This document shows positions 37,608 through 46,809 of a stretch of DNA of 64,000 nucleotides, piece by piece (position 1 is the stretch's first letter; every line of letters begins with the position of its first letter). Below the pieces are notes generated by a model. That model made no database searches. It had not been told where the DNA came from and saw nothing but the letters and a program-made list of their open reading frames with translations. The DNA lies in the NCBI RefSeq assembly GCF_003344785.1, contig NZ_QPMK01000007.1, forward strand, positions 106,210 through 170,209, read 5' to 3'. The position numbers were made by a program, and so were the translations under genes. The stretch is from Thalassococcus profundi (GTDB lineage Bacteria > Pseudomonadota > Alphaproteobacteria > Rhodobacterales > Rhodobacteraceae).

Positions 37608-38604
37608 TTCGCGCCACCACGTAATCCGACAGGTCCGCCAGCATGTCGCGCAGGTCGCTTTCGGGTAGGGTCAGGATCGCGGCCTTGGCCTTTTCGGCCC
37701 AGGTCAGCGCCTCTGTCCGCGTGGCGTCGAGCGTTCCGTGCCGGTGCAAGAGGTCCAGCGCATGGTCGAGGTCGCCATCGCGCTGGTCGCCCTTTTCGAT
37801 GGTCCGCGACCAGAAGGCGCGTTCCTCGGCATCGGCCATCGCCACCGCCTTGATCACCGGCAGGGTCAGCTTTCGCTCGCGGAAATCGTCGCCGACGTTC
37901 TTGCCCGTGGCCTTGGCGTCGCCCTGGTAGTCCAGCAGGTCGTCGACGATCTGGAAAGCAATCCCCAGCGCGTCGCCATAATCGAAAAGCGCCTGCACCT
38001 GCGCATCGTCCGCGCCCGCGATGACGCCGCCCACCTCGGTCGCCGCCGAAAACAGCGCCGCCGTCTTGCCCCGCACCACCTGCAGGTAGATCGCCTCGGT
38101 CGTGGCCAGGTTCTGCGCGGCTGTCAGTTGCAGCACCTCGCCCTCTGCAATCGTGGCGGCGGCGTCGGAGAGGATGTTCAGCACCCGCAAATTGCCGGTC
38201 TCGGTCATCAGCTGGAACGCGCGGGCAAAGAGGTAGTCGCCCACCAGCACGCTCGACTTGTTGTCCCACAGAAGGTTCGCCGTGGGCCGCCCGCGCCGCT
38301 GCGCGCTTTCGTCGACCACGTCGTCGTGCAGCAGCGTCGCGGTGTGGATGAATTCCACCGTCGCGGCCAGGTGCACATGGTACGGCCCGCCATAGCCGCA
38401 CATCCGGGCGGCGGCCAGCGTCAGCATCGGGCGCAGGCGCTTGCCGCCCGCATCGACCAGATGCGCCGTGACCTCGGGGATGCGCGGCGCGTGTTTCGAA
38501 GCCATGCGCGCGCGGATCAGCGCGTTCACCTCTGCAAGGTCCGCGTCCAGCGTGGCGGCGAGCCGGTCATGCGGCTTTGCGACGGGGGTGTCCAAGCTCA
38601 TCAT
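37600..38604 (-). CDS. Long-chain polyprenyl diphosphate synthase (ubiquinone side chain)
   Basis: 334 residues. First Asp-rich motif DDVVDE within LLHDDVVDESAQRRGRPTA and second DDLLD within FQIVDDLLDYQGD, plus GGKRLRP near the N-terminus. The lack of bulky residues just before the first Asp motif fits a long-chain (octa- to decaprenyl) enzyme. It probably makes the quinone tail. Confidence 0.93.
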   Translation of the reverse strand: MMSLDTPVAKPHDRLAATLDADLAEVNALIRARMASKHAPRIPEVTAHLVDAGGKRLRPMLTLAAARMCGYGGPYHVHLAATVEFIHTATLLHDDVVDESAQRRGRPTANLLWDNKSSVLVGDYLFARAFQLMTETGNLRVLNILSDAAATIAEGEVLQLTAAQNLATTEAIYLQVVRGKTAALFSAATEVGGVIAGADDAQVQALFDYGDALGIAFQIVDDLLDYQGDAKATGKNVGDDFRERKLTLPVIKAVAMADAEERAFWSRTIEKGDQRDGDLDHALDLLHRHGTLDATRTEALTWAEKAKAAILTLPESDLRDMLADLSDYVVARIN

Positions 38605-38655
38605 TCTCCCTCGGCGCGGCTCGACAGCGGCGCGCGGCGTCCTTATCTATCCGTC

Positions 38656-38871
38656 ATGGAAGAGCTTTTGCGCACCAATGACATCACACTGATCCCGCTC
38701 GCCCGCACCATTCTTGAGGACGAGGGTATACCCACCTTTGAATTGGACGTAAACATGAGCGTCCTCGAAGGCAGCATCGGCATTTTGCCGCGGCGGCTGA
38801 TGGTGCGCAGCGCCGATCTGGACGACGCCAAACGCATCCTGCGCATGAACGGGGTGCGGTTTGAGGACTGA
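38656..38871 (+). CDS. DUF2007 domain protein
   Basis: 71 residues, matching the DUF2007 (putative signal-transducing) family: MEELLRTNDITLIPLARTIL, DVNMSVLEGSIG, RLMVRSADLDDAKRIL. Possibly membrane- or protein-associated; function unknown. It overlaps the following methyltransferase gene by 11 bp and is divergent from the polyprenyl synthase gene (51 bp). Confidence 0.88.
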   Translation: MEELLRTNDITLIPLARTILEDEGIPTFELDVNMSVLEGSIGILPRRLMVRSADLDDAKRILRMNGVRFED

Positions 38872-39634
38872 GCCCTTTTCCGGGGATGCGCTCAGTTGCG
38901 ACGATTTCCTCGGCGGTCGTCTCAAGCTCTGGCAGCCCCGCGACGGCTACCGCGCCGGGGTCGATCCGATCCTTCTGGCCGCCGCCGTTCCCGCCAGCAC
39001 GGGCGACAGCGTGCTCGAATTGGGCTGCGGCGCGGGACCGGCGATGCTGGCGCTGGCGGTGCGAGTGCCGGGCGTGCAGGTCTGCGGTGTCGAGGTTCAG
39101 CCGGGCTATGCCGATCTTGCCCGACGCAACGCGGCGCTGAACGACATCGCGGCAGACGTCACCTGCGCCGACCTGAGCGATCTGCCCTCCGACCTGCGGC
39201 AACGGCAGTTTATGCACGTGCTGGCAAATCCGCCCTATTTCAGCGCCGGGTCGCGGGTGGCCGCCGGGGATGCGGGCCGCGAGACCGGGCTTGCCACCGA
39301 CCGCCCCATGGCCGACTGGGTGGCGGTCGCCGCGCGCCGCACTGATCCGCGCGGCACCGTGACGATGATCCAGCGCGCCGAGCGTCTGCCGGAGCTTCTG
39401 ACCGCATTCCAGGCGCACCTGCACTCGGTCCGCGTTCTGCCTTTGGCGCCACGCGCGGATCGCGACCCGAAACTGGTCATTGTGCAGGCGCGCCGCCAGG
39501 GAAACGCTGCGTTTCGGCTCCATGCCCCCTTGGTCCTGCACGAAGGCGCCGCACATAAGGGGGATTTCGAAGCTTACAACCCTGATATTAAGGTAATTCT
39601 GCGCGATGGCGCAGCATTGGCGATGCCTCGCTGA
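38861..39634 (+). CDS. tRNA1(Val) adenine-N6 methyltransferase-like protein (TrmN6/YfiC family)
   Basis: 257 residues from a TTG at 38861. GGRLKLWQPRDGYRAGVDP is the family's N-terminal signature, ELGCGAGPA binds S-adenosylmethionine, and ANPPYF is the NPPY motif of N6-adenine or related amino methyltransferases. Predicted to modify tRNA; the exact base is uncertain for alphaproteobacterial members. Translation probably couples to DUF2007 through the overlap. Confidence 0.85.
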   Translation: MRTEPFSGDALSCDDFLGGRLKLWQPRDGYRAGVDPILLAAAVPASTGDSVLELGCGAGPAMLALAVRVPGVQVCGVEVQPGYADLARRNAALNDIAADVTCADLSDLPSDLRQRQFMHVLANPPYFSAGSRVAAGDAGRETGLATDRPMADWVAVAARRTDPRGTVTMIQRAERLPELLTAFQAHLHSVRVLPLAPRADRDPKLVIVQARRQGNAAFRLHAPLVLHEGAAHKGDFEAYNPDIKVILRDGAALAMPR

Positions 39635-39750
39635 CCCTGCCCGTTCAACAGGCAAGGTAACGCTTTGGTAACGGTATGATGCGACTGCAGCGTGACAGAA
39701 TGAGAATTCTATGCTGCACTGAAATCCCAACCCATCCATAGGAGGTCCAC

Positions 39751-39927
39751 ATGAGCTTGAGTTCGCACCTGCAGGAACTGAAGAGAAAGCATCAATCCCT
39801 TTCGACCGAGGTCGAACAGGCGCAGCGCGCGCCGGGAGTGGACGATCTGCACGTCGCCGAACTGAAGAAGCAAAAGCTGCGCATCAAGGAAGAGATCACG
39901 CGCCTGTCGGCGCAGACGATGCACTGA
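39751..39927 (+). CDS. YdcH family (DUF465) small protein
   Basis: 58 residues forming a predicted helical hairpin (HLQELKRKHQSLSTEVEQAQ, DLHVAELKKQKLRIKEEITR). It belongs to the widespread small YdcH/DUF465 family of unknown function. Strong AGGAGG site eight bases before the ATG. The 116-bp upstream spacer is long enough for an own promoter and contains ATGCTGCACTG, a half-site like that found at 46810. Confidence 0.9.
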   Translation: MSLSSHLQELKRKHQSLSTEVEQAQRAPGVDDLHVAELKKQKLRIKEEITRLSAQTMH

Positions 39928-39935
39928 TGCGACCC

Positions 39936-39961
39936 GGCCCGGCGCCTTTCCGGCCCGGGCC
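39936..39961. terminator. Stem-loop between convergent genes
   Basis: GGCCCGG (39936-39942) pairs with CCGGGCC (39955-39961) around a 12-base loop. No clear T-run on either strand, so termination is only suggested by its place between two converging genes. Confidence 0.35.
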
Positions 39962-39975
39962 AAACAGGCGCAGTT

Positions 39976-40581
39976 TCAGGACATTTCCGACAGGAAATCC
40001 CTGAGGGCGTCGATCTCTGCGGGCGCGATATCGTGCCCGCCCGGATGCCAGACATCCTGCACATCCGCCCCCTGCGCTTTCAGATAGTCCACGAAATCCT
40101 GCGTCAGCTGCGGCGGGCAGATCGGATCGCGCCGGCCTGCGGTGATCAGCACACGGGCCGACGACAAGCCCGGCTGCGGTTCGGGCCGCCAGGGAATCAG
40201 CGGATGCAGCAGGGCGAGATCGGTGAAAAGCTCCGGGCGCACCAGCGCCACCGAGGCGGAGATATTGGCGCCGTTGGAATAGCCGAGCGCAATCACCCGC
40301 GCCGCCCCCGTCCGCGCCTTCGCCTCGGCGACGAACGCCGCCATGGCCGCCGTGCGGCGGGCAAGGTCCTCCATGTCGTAGACGCCCTCGCCGGTGCGGC
40401 GGAAATACCGGTTCATGCCGTTCTCGGACACGTCCCCGCGCGGAGAGATCACATGCGCGCCTGGCACCAGGCTCGACGCCGCGTCATGGAACTGCCGCTC
40501 GTCGCCGCCGGTGCCGTGGAAGGTCAGCACCAGGGGCGCGCCCTCGGCGCCCCTGGTCTCGGCCGTGACGTAGTCAGTCAT
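39976..40581 (-). CDS. Alpha/beta hydrolase, MhqD-like carboxylesterase
   Basis: 201 residues. LTFHGTGGDERQFHD forms the oxyanion region, GYSNGANI carries the nucleophile Ser, and ITAGRRDPICPP and GGHDIAPAE the Asp and His. It belongs to the phospholipase/carboxylesterase family. It overlaps by 8 bp the upstream ring-cleaving dioxygenase gene, as in mhq-type quinone detoxification pairs. Confidence 0.85.
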   Translation of the reverse strand: MTDYVTAETRGAEGAPLVLTFHGTGGDERQFHDAASSLVPGAHVISPRGDVSENGMNRYFRRTGEGVYDMEDLARRTAAMAAFVAEAKARTGAARVIALGYSNGANISASVALVRPELFTDLALLHPLIPWRPEPQPGLSSARVLITAGRRDPICPPQLTQDFVDYLKAQGADVQDVWHPGGHDIAPAEIDALRDFLSEMS

Positions 40582-41506
40582 GGATCGGCTCCAGCCCGCC
40601 GTTTTCCAGACGCGGTCGCAGGTGTTCGTGCTGGCTCGGCAGTTTCAGCGCCTCGCCCAGATGCGCGGTGTCCTCGTCCCGGTCGAAGCCGGGCTCGTTG
40701 GTCGCGACCTCGAAGAGCACGCCGCCGGGGCTGCGGAAATAGATCGCCCAGAAATAGTCCCGGTCGATCACGGGCGTGACTTGGTAGCCCGTGTCGGTCA
40801 GCGCCTTCCGCACCGCCAGCTGCTTTTCCCGGTTGTCGACGGAAAAGGCGATGTGGTGCACCGACCCCGCGCCCTGGTCAGACCGGGGTGCCTCGACCTG
40901 CACGAGGTCGATTACGTTAGCCTCGTTGCCGTCCGGCACATGAAACCGGGTCACACCCTCTGCGCGGTCCAGTTCCTCGTAGCCCATGAAGCGCAGCAGC
41001 TCGGCGCTACCGCCGGTGTCGCGCAGCCGCATGTCGGCGGAGTGGAAGCCGCGGATCGCCTGGTCCGCGCCGACACCGTTGCCGGTCCAGGGGGCGCGGC
41101 CGTCGTCCCCGGTCTCAACCAGGGCAAAGCCGTCGCCGTCCGGCCCGGCAAAGCGCAGGCGTTTCTCGCCGAACCGCGTCTCGGTCTCGAGCCCGGTGAC
41201 GCCGTGCTTGCCCAAGCGCTCCTGCCAGAAGGTCAGGCTGCCCTTCGGCACCGAAAAGGCGGTGGTGCCGACTTCTCCGGTGCCCTTGCGGCCCGGCGCG
41301 GCATTGGGAAAGGGAAAGTAGGTCATGACGGTGCCGGGGGTGCCGACCTCGTCGCCGTAATAGAGGTGATACACATCCGGCGCGTCGAAATTTACGGTCT
41401 TCTTGACCCGGCGCAAACCCAGCGTCTTGGTGAAGAAATCGTTGTTGCTTTGCGCACCGCTCGCCAGAGACGTGACATGGTGCAGCCCGTTGATGTCCTT
41501 GATCAT
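40574..41506 (-). CDS. Ring-cleaving dioxygenase, MhqO-like (VOC superfamily)
   Basis: 310 residues with two vicinal-oxygen-chelate halves. N-terminal GLHHVTSLASGAQSNNDFFT supplies the first His, VHHIAFSV the second, and GGVLFEVATNEPGFD the Glu. The family cleaves hydroquinone or catechol rings. GGAGGA precedes the start. It lies upstream of the MhqD-like gene in the same transcript. Confidence 0.88.
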   Translation of the reverse strand: MIKDINGLHHVTSLASGAQSNNDFFTKTLGLRRVKKTVNFDAPDVYHLYYGDEVGTPGTVMTYFPFPNAAPGRKGTGEVGTTAFSVPKGSLTFWQERLGKHGVTGLETETRFGEKRLRFAGPDGDGFALVETGDDGRAPWTGNGVGADQAIRGFHSADMRLRDTGGSAELLRFMGYEELDRAEGVTRFHVPDGNEANVIDLVQVEAPRSDQGAGSVHHIAFSVDNREKQLAVRKALTDTGYQVTPVIDRDYFWAIYFRSPGGVLFEVATNEPGFDRDEDTAHLGEALKLPSQHEHLRPRLENGGLEPIHD

Positions 41507-41595
41507 GGTGTCCTCCTGTTCATTGCACCGAATATAGTCGCGCGGATTTGCAAGGAAACTGTCAGCGCCGCGCCGATATTGTGCAGCCGCGCACG

Positions 41596-41623
41596 AAAAC
41601 GCCCCGGGTGGACCGGGGCGTTT
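41596..41623 (-). terminator. Rho-independent terminator after phaB
   Basis: On the minus strand an 11-bp stem (AAACGCCCCGG / CCGGGGCGTTT) with a five-base loop ends in TTTT. It lies 36 bp after the phaB stop. Confidence 0.75.
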
Positions 41624-41658
41624 GTAAGCGAGGACGCCCGCAAGGGCGGAAGAGCCGG

Positions 41659-42381
41659 TCAGACGAAGAACTGCGCGCCGTTGGCCGAGATGGTCGAGCC
41701 GTTGATGAACCCGGCGTCGTCCGAGGCCAGGAACGCCACGCAGCGCGCGATCTCATCCGGTTCGCCCAGGCGGCCTGCGGGGATCTGGCCGATGATCGAC
41801 TCGCGCACCTTTTCCGGCACGGCCATCACCATCTCGGTGGCGATGTAGCCCGGGCAGACCGCGTTGGCGGTGATCCCGGCGCGCGCGCCTTCCTGGGCCA
41901 GCGATTTCACGATGCCGAGGTCGCCCGCCTTCGTCGCCGCGTAATTGACCTGCGCGAACTGCCCCTTCTGACCGTTGATCGAGCTGATCACGATGATCCG
42001 ACCGAACTTGCGTTCGCGCATGCCGGGCCAGACCGGGTGCACGGTGTTGAAGACGCCGGTCAGGTTGGTGTCGATCACCTCTTTCCACTGCTCGGGCGTC
42101 ATTTTATGGAACGGCGCGTCGCGGGTAATGCCGGCATTGGCCACCACCACGTCGATGGGGCCTAGATCCGCCTCGACCTTGGCGATGCCCTCCTTGCTCG
42201 ACTCGTAGTCGGCGACGTTCCACTTGTAGGTCTTGATGCCCGTGGCCTCGGTGAACTTGGCCGCGGCCTCGTCGTTGCCGGCGTAGGTGGCGGCGACCTC
42301 GTAACCCTCCGCTTTCAGCGCTTTCGAAATGGCTTCGCCGATTCCGCGGCTCCCCCCGGTGACGAGTGCAACTCTTGCCAT
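41659..42381 (-). CDS. phaB: Acetoacetyl-CoA reductase
   Basis: 240 residues. Short-chain dehydrogenase with GGSRGIGEAI at the NADPH site, NAGITRD, and the catalytic Ser-Tyr-Lys in ISSINGQKGQ and VNYAATKAG. Converts acetoacetyl-CoA to (R)-3-hydroxybutyryl-CoA for polyhydroxybutyrate. GGAGGA upstream of the ATG. The last gene of the phaA-patatin-phaB cluster and followed by a good terminator. Confidence 0.95.
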   Translation of the reverse strand: MARVALVTGGSRGIGEAISKALKAEGYEVAATYAGNDEAAAKFTEATGIKTYKWNVADYESSKEGIAKVEADLGPIDVVVANAGITRDAPFHKMTPEQWKEVIDTNLTGVFNTVHPVWPGMRERKFGRIIVISSINGQKGQFAQVNYAATKAGDLGIVKSLAQEGARAGITANAVCPGYIATEMVMAVPEKVRESIIGQIPAGRLGEPDEIARCVAFLASDDAGFINGSTISANGAQFFV

Positions 42382-42436
42382 GATATCCTCCGTTTTCAGG
42401 CGTCTTGGGTAAATTCGTTATCTTTTCGAGAGTTGA

Positions 42437-42467
42437 TGCGCAACAATATTACTCAACCATTGCGCAA
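42437..42467. promoter_or_regulatory. Inverted repeat upstream of phaB
   Basis: TGCGCAA (42437-42443) is repeated inverted as TTGCGCA (42460-42466), and TTGCGCAA at 42460-42467 is itself a palindrome. The right arm lies in the last codons of the patatin gene. Position suggests an operator for phaB; the binding protein is unknown. Confidence 0.3.
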
Positions 42468-43283
42468 ATATCTTTCCGCATCGCGGGCCCCCAGGTCCCA
42501 GGTGTCGCGCAGTTTCTGCGGATCGGTAAAGTCGATCTTGTCCGCAGGCGTTTCCTTGCCGGGCGAGACGTAGATGCGGCCCGGTGTGTCCGGGATCCGC
42601 TTGTACTCCCGCGTGAGCAGGATCACCGTCTGGCCCTCGTCGGGGTCGGGCATCGGCGCCTGGTCGGCCATGCCGCCGTCCACCACGCGGCGCCCGTTCC
42701 AGAGCGGCGGTTCGAACACCGGCGGTATGACGGCGGCCGCGTTGATGAGATCCACCAGCTGCCCCTCGCGCGCCGCCTGGTTGGCGTCTACCAGATGCGC
42801 GGTCAGACCCATCTTTTCGGCCCATCCGAAATGCGGCGCGTTCATCACATTGAGCTCTGCCTCGTAGGCCGCGGCCAGCGCGGTGCCGGTCAGGGTCGGC
42901 GCACCGGTGTCGGGCGGATGCGCGATCAGGATCTGGAACTGCGGGCCGTCGGCGACCCTCGCCGTCGCGGCCTCGTCCATCACCGTCGCCACCACGTCGC
43001 AATAGATGCGCTGATGCGGCGTGATACCATCCTCGTCGGCGTCGAAGAGGTCCATATTGGTGTCGCGTTTCTCGAACCGGCTGCACATCTCGTCCAGCAG
43101 CGCCTGTCCCTTGCCGGCCAGCCACGCGGCCCCGGCCAGCGCACCGCCGCTGACGCCGGTGACGCGCTTCGGGCGCCAGGTCCGGTCCTGGCCCAGCCGG
43201 GTCAGGAAGCCGCCCTGCCAGAAGCAGCGCAGGCCGCCGCCGGAAAAGACGATCTGGTCGGGATTCTGAGGAAGTCGGGTCAT
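42453..43283 (-). CDS. Patatin-like phospholipase
   Basis: 276 residues. FSGGGLRCFWQGG gives the oxyanion glycines, GVSGGAL the nucleophile Ser (GxSxG), and VVDGGMAD the catalytic Asp (DGG). Patatins hydrolyse acyl-lipids; some are PHB-granule depolymerases. It sits between phaA and phaB on the same strand, so a role at the granule or in acyl turnover is possible (inference). No strong ribosome-binding site; a terminator-like hairpin lies just upstream. Confidence 0.85.
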   Translation of the reverse strand: MTRLPQNPDQIVFSGGGLRCFWQGGFLTRLGQDRTWRPKRVTGVSGGALAGAAWLAGKGQALLDEMCSRFEKRDTNMDLFDADEDGITPHQRIYCDVVATVMDEAATARVADGPQFQILIAHPPDTGAPTLTGTALAAAYEAELNVMNAPHFGWAEKMGLTAHLVDANQAAREGQLVDLINAAAVIPPVFEPPLWNGRRVVDGGMADQAPMPDPDEGQTVILLTREYKRIPDTPGRIYVSPGKETPADKIDFTDPQKLRDTWDLGARDAERYLRNG

Positions 43284-43290
43284 GGGATGG

Positions 43291-43315
43291 GGAAACGGGC
43301 CCCGAAGGGCCCGTT
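43291..43315 (-). terminator. Terminator-like hairpin after phaA
   Basis: On the minus strand AACGGGCCC-TTCG-GGGCCCGTT, a 9-bp stem with a UUCG tetraloop, followed by TTTCC. Placed 11 bp after the phaA stop and 10 bp before the patatin start. Confidence 0.6.
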
Positions 43316-43326
43316 CCGATCCGCTT

Positions 43327-44502
43327 TTACGTGCGTTCGACGCACATGGCGACGCCCATGCCGCCGCCGATGCAAAGGGTTGCGAGGCCCTTCTTGGCGT
43401 CGCGGCGCTTCATCTCGAAGAGCAGCGTGTTCAGAACCCGCGCGCCCGATGCGCCGATCGGGTGGCCGATGGCGATGGCGCCGCCGTTGACGTTCACGAT
43501 GGCCGGATCCCAGCCCATGTCCTGGTTCACGGCGCAGGCCTGCGCGGCAAAGGCTTCGTTGGCTTCGACAAGGTCAAGGTCCTCGGGCTTCCACCCGGCC
43601 TTTTCCAGCGCCTTGCGGCTCGCGTGGATCGGGCCGACGCCCATGATGGCCGGATCGAGGCCCGCGGTGGCGTAGGAGACGATGCGCGCCAGCGGCTCGA
43701 TGCCGCGCTTCTCGGCATTCTCGGCGCTCATCAGCAGGACGCCCGCGGCGCCGTCGTTGAGCCCGCTCGCGTTGGCGGCGGTCACCGATCCGTCCTTGGT
43801 GAAGGCGGGGCGCAGCTTCTGCATGCCTTCGAGCGTCGCGCCGTGGCGGATGTATTCGTCCTTGTCGACGACGATGTCGCCCTTGCGGGTCTTGACGGTG
43901 AAGGGGATGACCTCGTCATCGAACTTGCCGGCCTTCTGCGCGGCCTCGGCCTTGTTCTGGCTGGCGACGGCGAACTCGTCCTGCATCTCGCGGCTGATCT
44001 GCCACTTTTCGGCGACGTTCTCGGCGGTCTGGCCCATGTGATAGCCGTTGAAGGCGTCCCAGAGACCGTCGCGGATCATCGTGTCGATATACTTCATGTC
44101 GCCCATCTTGTGCCCGGCGCGCAGGTGCGCGGCATGGGGCGACAGCGTCATGTTCTCCTGACCGCCGGCGCAGATGATGTCGGCATCGCCCAGCTGGATG
44201 TGCTGCGCGCCAAGCGCCACGGCGCGCAGGCCCGAGCCGCAGACCTGGTTGATGCCCCAGGCGGCGGATTCCTGCGGCAGACCAGCGTTGATATGCGCCT
44301 GCCGCGCCGGGTTCTGGCCCTGGGCGGCGGTCAGGACCTGACCCAGGATCGTCTCGTTCACCTCGGATTTCTCGATCCCGGCGCGGGCCACGAGCGCTTC
44401 GAGCACGGCGGCGCCGAGGTCATGCGCGGGGGTGTTGGCGAATGAGCCGCTAAAGCTGCCAACGGCCGTGCGGGCGGCGGATGCGATTACAACATTGGTC
44501 AT
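43327..44502 (-). CDS. phaA: Acetyl-CoA acetyltransferase (beta-ketothiolase)
   Basis: 391 residues. Acyl-accepting Cys in [12 protein letters not shown] near residue 88, His in [10 protein letters not shown], and the second Cys in CIGGGMG. Condenses two acetyl-CoA. The start at 44502 has GGAGGA seven bases upstream; the reading frame extends further but without a better signal. First gene of the PHB precursor cluster; phaC is not in the window. Confidence 0.96.
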   Translation of the reverse strand: MTNVVIASAARTAVGSFSGSFANTPAHDLGAAVLEALVARAGIEKSEVNETILGQVLTAAQGQNPARQAHINAGLPQESAAWGINQVCGSGLRAVALGAQHIQLGDADIICAGGQENMTLSPHAAHLRAGHKMGDMKYIDTMIRDGLWDAFNGYHMGQTAENVAEKWQISREMQDEFAVASQNKAEAAQKAGKFDDEVIPFTVKTRKGDIVVDKDEYIRHGATLEGMQKLRPAFTKDGSVTAANASGLNDGAAGVLLMSAENAEKRGIEPLARIVSYATAGLDPAIMGVGPIHASRKALEKAGWKPEDLDLVEANEAFAAQACAVNQDMGWDPAIVNVNGGAIAIGHPIGASGARVLNTLLFEMKRRDAKKGLATLCIGGGMGVAMCVERT

Positions 44503-44623
44503 TATGGTCCTCCAGACTATGCCTTTATCCCGAGCATGATCGCCGCTGACGCGACTCACAACCCCCGGGGGTTGCCTGGCAGTGATAAAGGATGAAACGG
44601 CCCGCGGCTACCGGGCGCGCGGG

Positions 44624-45448
44624 TCAGGCGCTGCGCGCGTCGCCGGCGCTGTCCTGCCAGGGCGGCTGTACTGTCGGCGCGCCGAAATAGTAGCCCTGCA
44701 TGCAGTCCACCCCAAGGCCGGCCAGGTAGGCGGCATCGGAGGCGTTTTCGACGAATTCCGCGACGGTGAACATGTCGAACTGTTGTGCGATGGACAGCAG
44801 CGCGGCGGTGATCACCTGGTTGTCGGGATCGCATGCGATGCCGCGGATGAACTGACCGTCGATCTTGAGGATGTCGAAGTGAAAGTCCTTGAAATGGCGG
44901 AAGGCCGTGTAGCCGGCGCCGAAGTCGTCCAGCGCGAAGGACACGCCGCGCGCCTGCACATCCTGCATGAAGCTTGCCACGAGGTCCGGCACCAGCATGG
45001 CGGAGCTTTCGGTGATTTCCAGGATCAGCCGTTCCGCCACGGTCGGATCGCGGTCGAGCCCGCGTGACAGGATGCGCCGCCACTTGCGGTATCCGATTGA
45101 GCGCGCCGACATGTTGACCGAAAGCCGCAGCCAGGGCACGCGGGCAAGGGCGCCCAGCCCCTTGTCGAGCGCGATGCAGTCCAGCAGGCGGCCGGTTTCG
45201 GTCTCTTCGACCGTGGCGATGAATTCCTTGGCGGGGATGATCCGCCCGGTGTCGTCCATGACGCGAATCAGCGCCTCGTGAAAGGCGACCCGGTCCGGCC
45301 GCGCCGACTGGACCACGGGCTGGTAGGCCATCAACACCTGCCGATGGCGGATCGCCTCCGTGACCATGGCGATCGTGTTGCGGTCGCGCGTGTCCACCGC
45401 TGCGGACAGTGCATCGGCCGGCCCGATCTGGACTCTGCGGTCTGTCAT
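44624..45448 (-). CDS. EAL domain cyclic-di-GMP phosphodiesterase
   Basis: 274 residues, a stand-alone EAL domain. FHEALIRV (the EAL motif), [37 protein letters not shown] and QGYYFG are all present, so the metal- and substrate-binding residues for c-di-GMP hydrolysis are complete. No sensor or GGDEF domain and no membrane segment. The start at 45448 follows GAAGGA. Divergent from rpsD. Low c-di-GMP usually favours motility. Confidence 0.88.
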   Translation of the reverse strand: MTDRRVQIGPADALSAAVDTRDRNTIAMVTEAIRHRQVLMAYQPVVQSARPDRVAFHEALIRVMDDTGRIIPAKEFIATVEETETGRLLDCIALDKGLGALARVPWLRLSVNMSARSIGYRKWRRILSRGLDRDPTVAERLILEITESSAMLVPDLVASFMQDVQARGVSFALDDFGAGYTAFRHFKDFHFDILKIDGQFIRGIACDPDNQVITAALLSIAQQFDMFTVAEFVENASDAAYLAGLGVDCMQGYYFGAPTVQPPWQDSAGDARSA

Positions 45449-45554
45449 GAGTCTGTGTCCTTCGCCATCCCGGCGCCACAATCGCCCACAGGGCTTAAGG
45501 GCGGGTTTACGCGGGCCCGTCTGCAGCGTCGCGCGCGCAGGCGAACAGAGGCCG

Positions 45555-45583
45555 TTGACACCGGCGCCGACCTGCCGTATCCG
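45555..45583 (+). promoter_or_regulatory. Sigma-70-type promoter for rpsD
   Basis: TTGACA at 45555-45560, exactly 17 bases, then TATCCG at 45578-45583. Transcription would begin about 100 bp before the rpsD GTG, leaving a leader that could carry S4-type autoregulation. Confidence 0.55.
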
Positions 45584-45689
45584 GCGCGCTCATTGGTGTT
45601 GGTGGCCCCCGCAAGGGGATGCCTGTCGACCTGGCGACATCCAGGGAGAGGACAACGCCCTTCGAAACCTGAACGAAGGAGATCAGACG

Positions 45690-46310
45690 GTGACCAAACG
45701 CACCTCTGCCAAGTACAAACTCGACCGCCGGATGGGCGAAAACATCTGGGGTCGTCCGAAATCCCCGGTCAACCGCCGCGAATACGGCCCCGGCCAGCAC
45801 GGCCAGCGCCGGAAGGGCAAGCTGTCGGACTTCGGTCTGCAGCTGCGTGCCAAGCAGAAGCTCAAGGGCCATTACGGCGACCTGACCGAAAAGCAGTTTC
45901 GCCGCATCTTTGCCGAGGCCGAGCGTCTGCGCGGCGACACCGGCGAGCTTCTCATCGGCCTGCTCGAGCGCCGCCTCGACGCCGTGGTCTACCGCGCGAA
46001 ATTCGTGCCGACCGTCTTTGCCGCGCGCCAGTTCGTCAACCACGGCCACGTCCTGGTCAACGGCAAGCGCGTCAACATCCCGTCCTACCGTGTGAAGGAA
46101 GGCGACGTGATCGAGGTCCGCGAGAAGTCCAAGCAACTGGTGTCGGTGCTCGAAGCCGTGCAACTGCCCGAGCGCGACGTGCCCGATTACCTCGAGGTCG
46201 ACCACTCCAAGATGACCGCGACCTTCGTGCGCATGCCGGGTCTGTCGGACGTGCCCTTCGCGGTGCAGATGGAACCGAACCTCGTCATCGAATTCTACGC
46301 CCAGAACTAA
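45690..46310 (+). CDS. rpsD: 30S ribosomal protein S4
   Basis: 206 residues, standard for alphaproteobacteria. [20 protein letters not shown] at the N-terminus and the S4 RNA-binding domain [18 protein letters not shown] with [20 protein letters not shown]. The GTG start is preceded by GAAGGAG. An assembly protein of the small subunit. It stands alone with its own promoter and terminator. Confidence 0.98.
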   Translation: MTKRTSAKYKLDRRMGENIWGRPKSPVNRREYGPGQHGQRRKGKLSDFGLQLRAKQKLKGHYGDLTEKQFRRIFAEAERLRGDTGELLIGLLERRLDAVVYRAKFVPTVFAARQFVNHGHVLVNGKRVNIPSYRVKEGDVIEVREKSKQLVSVLEAVQLPERDVPDYLEVDHSKMTATFVRMPGLSDVPFAVQMEPNLVIEFYAQN

Positions 46311-46336
46311 GGTTCGGGCAGCCCACCAAGAACGAC

Positions 46337-46369
46337 AAAGGCCGCGTCTCGAGGGACGCGGCCTTTTTT
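46337..46369 (+). terminator. Rho-independent terminator of rpsD
   Basis: Perfect 12-bp stem AAAGGCCGCGTC / GACGCGGCCTTT with a six-base loop, ending in a run of six T. Confidence 0.92.
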
Positions 46370-46501
46370 GTCAGTGCCAGCCCGGACCATTCTTCCCGCA
46401 CTCTCTTCGGAGCGGACCCTGGGGCCGGACAGCTAACCGCCCTCGTCGCACGGAGGCGAGAGGGCGGTCTGATTTCTGTGTGTATGGCGACCGGCGTGGT
46501 C

Positions 46502-46753
46502 TCAGACGTAGAACAGGTCTCGGAAGACGTGACGCGCGATGTCTTCGCGCTTTTTGATGCCGCGCTCGGCGAGTTGCGCGTCGCTCAAGGTGTTCAGGTG
46601 TTCGATCGCTTTCACCCGGCTGTTGGTCTCGGCCAGCAGGACGAAGAAGCGGCCGACAGAGCGCAGCGCCGCCATCGGAGCGGAGATGATCGTCTGGGTC
46701 CAGCCGCGTGCCGGAGCATCGGAATATGCCGTGTGTGTGCTGATATCTGCCAT
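46502..46753 (-). CDS. DUF1127 domain protein
   Basis: 83 residues. The C-terminal IEHLNTLSDAQLAERGIKKR is the DUF1127 (YjiS-like) motif, with ARHVFRDLF following. Small Arg-rich DUF1127 proteins have been linked to RNA turnover and phosphate or carbon metabolism in some alphaproteobacteria. The start at 46753 follows AAAGGA; the frame continues upstream to a GTG at 46891, but that part lacks family features. An 18-bp palindrome and a good minus-strand promoter lie upstream. Confidence 0.85.
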   Translation of the reverse strand: MADISTHTAYSDAPARGWTQTIISAPMAALRSVGRFFVLLAETNSRVKAIEHLNTLSDAQLAERGIKKREDIARHVFRDLFYV

Positions 46754-46809
46754 CGTTTCAATCCTTTGATCTTCGGGGCTCATGTCTGCCCTCCCTTGCC
46801 GATCAAGGT

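Noticed and set aside
37655..37675. GGGTCAGGATC resembling the end of the MITE
   Set aside because: It lies inside the polyprenyl synthase coding region and matches only about 11 bases, with no partner repeat.
44560..44575. Palindrome CAACCCCCGGGGGTTG between phaA and the EAL gene as a terminator
   Set aside because: No loop or T-run; it could be an operator but nothing supports that.
46436..46468. Hairpin ACCGCCCTC/GAGGGCGGT as terminator of the DUF1127 gene
   Set aside because: A 9-bp stem is present, but there is no T-run on either strand and the loop is long.
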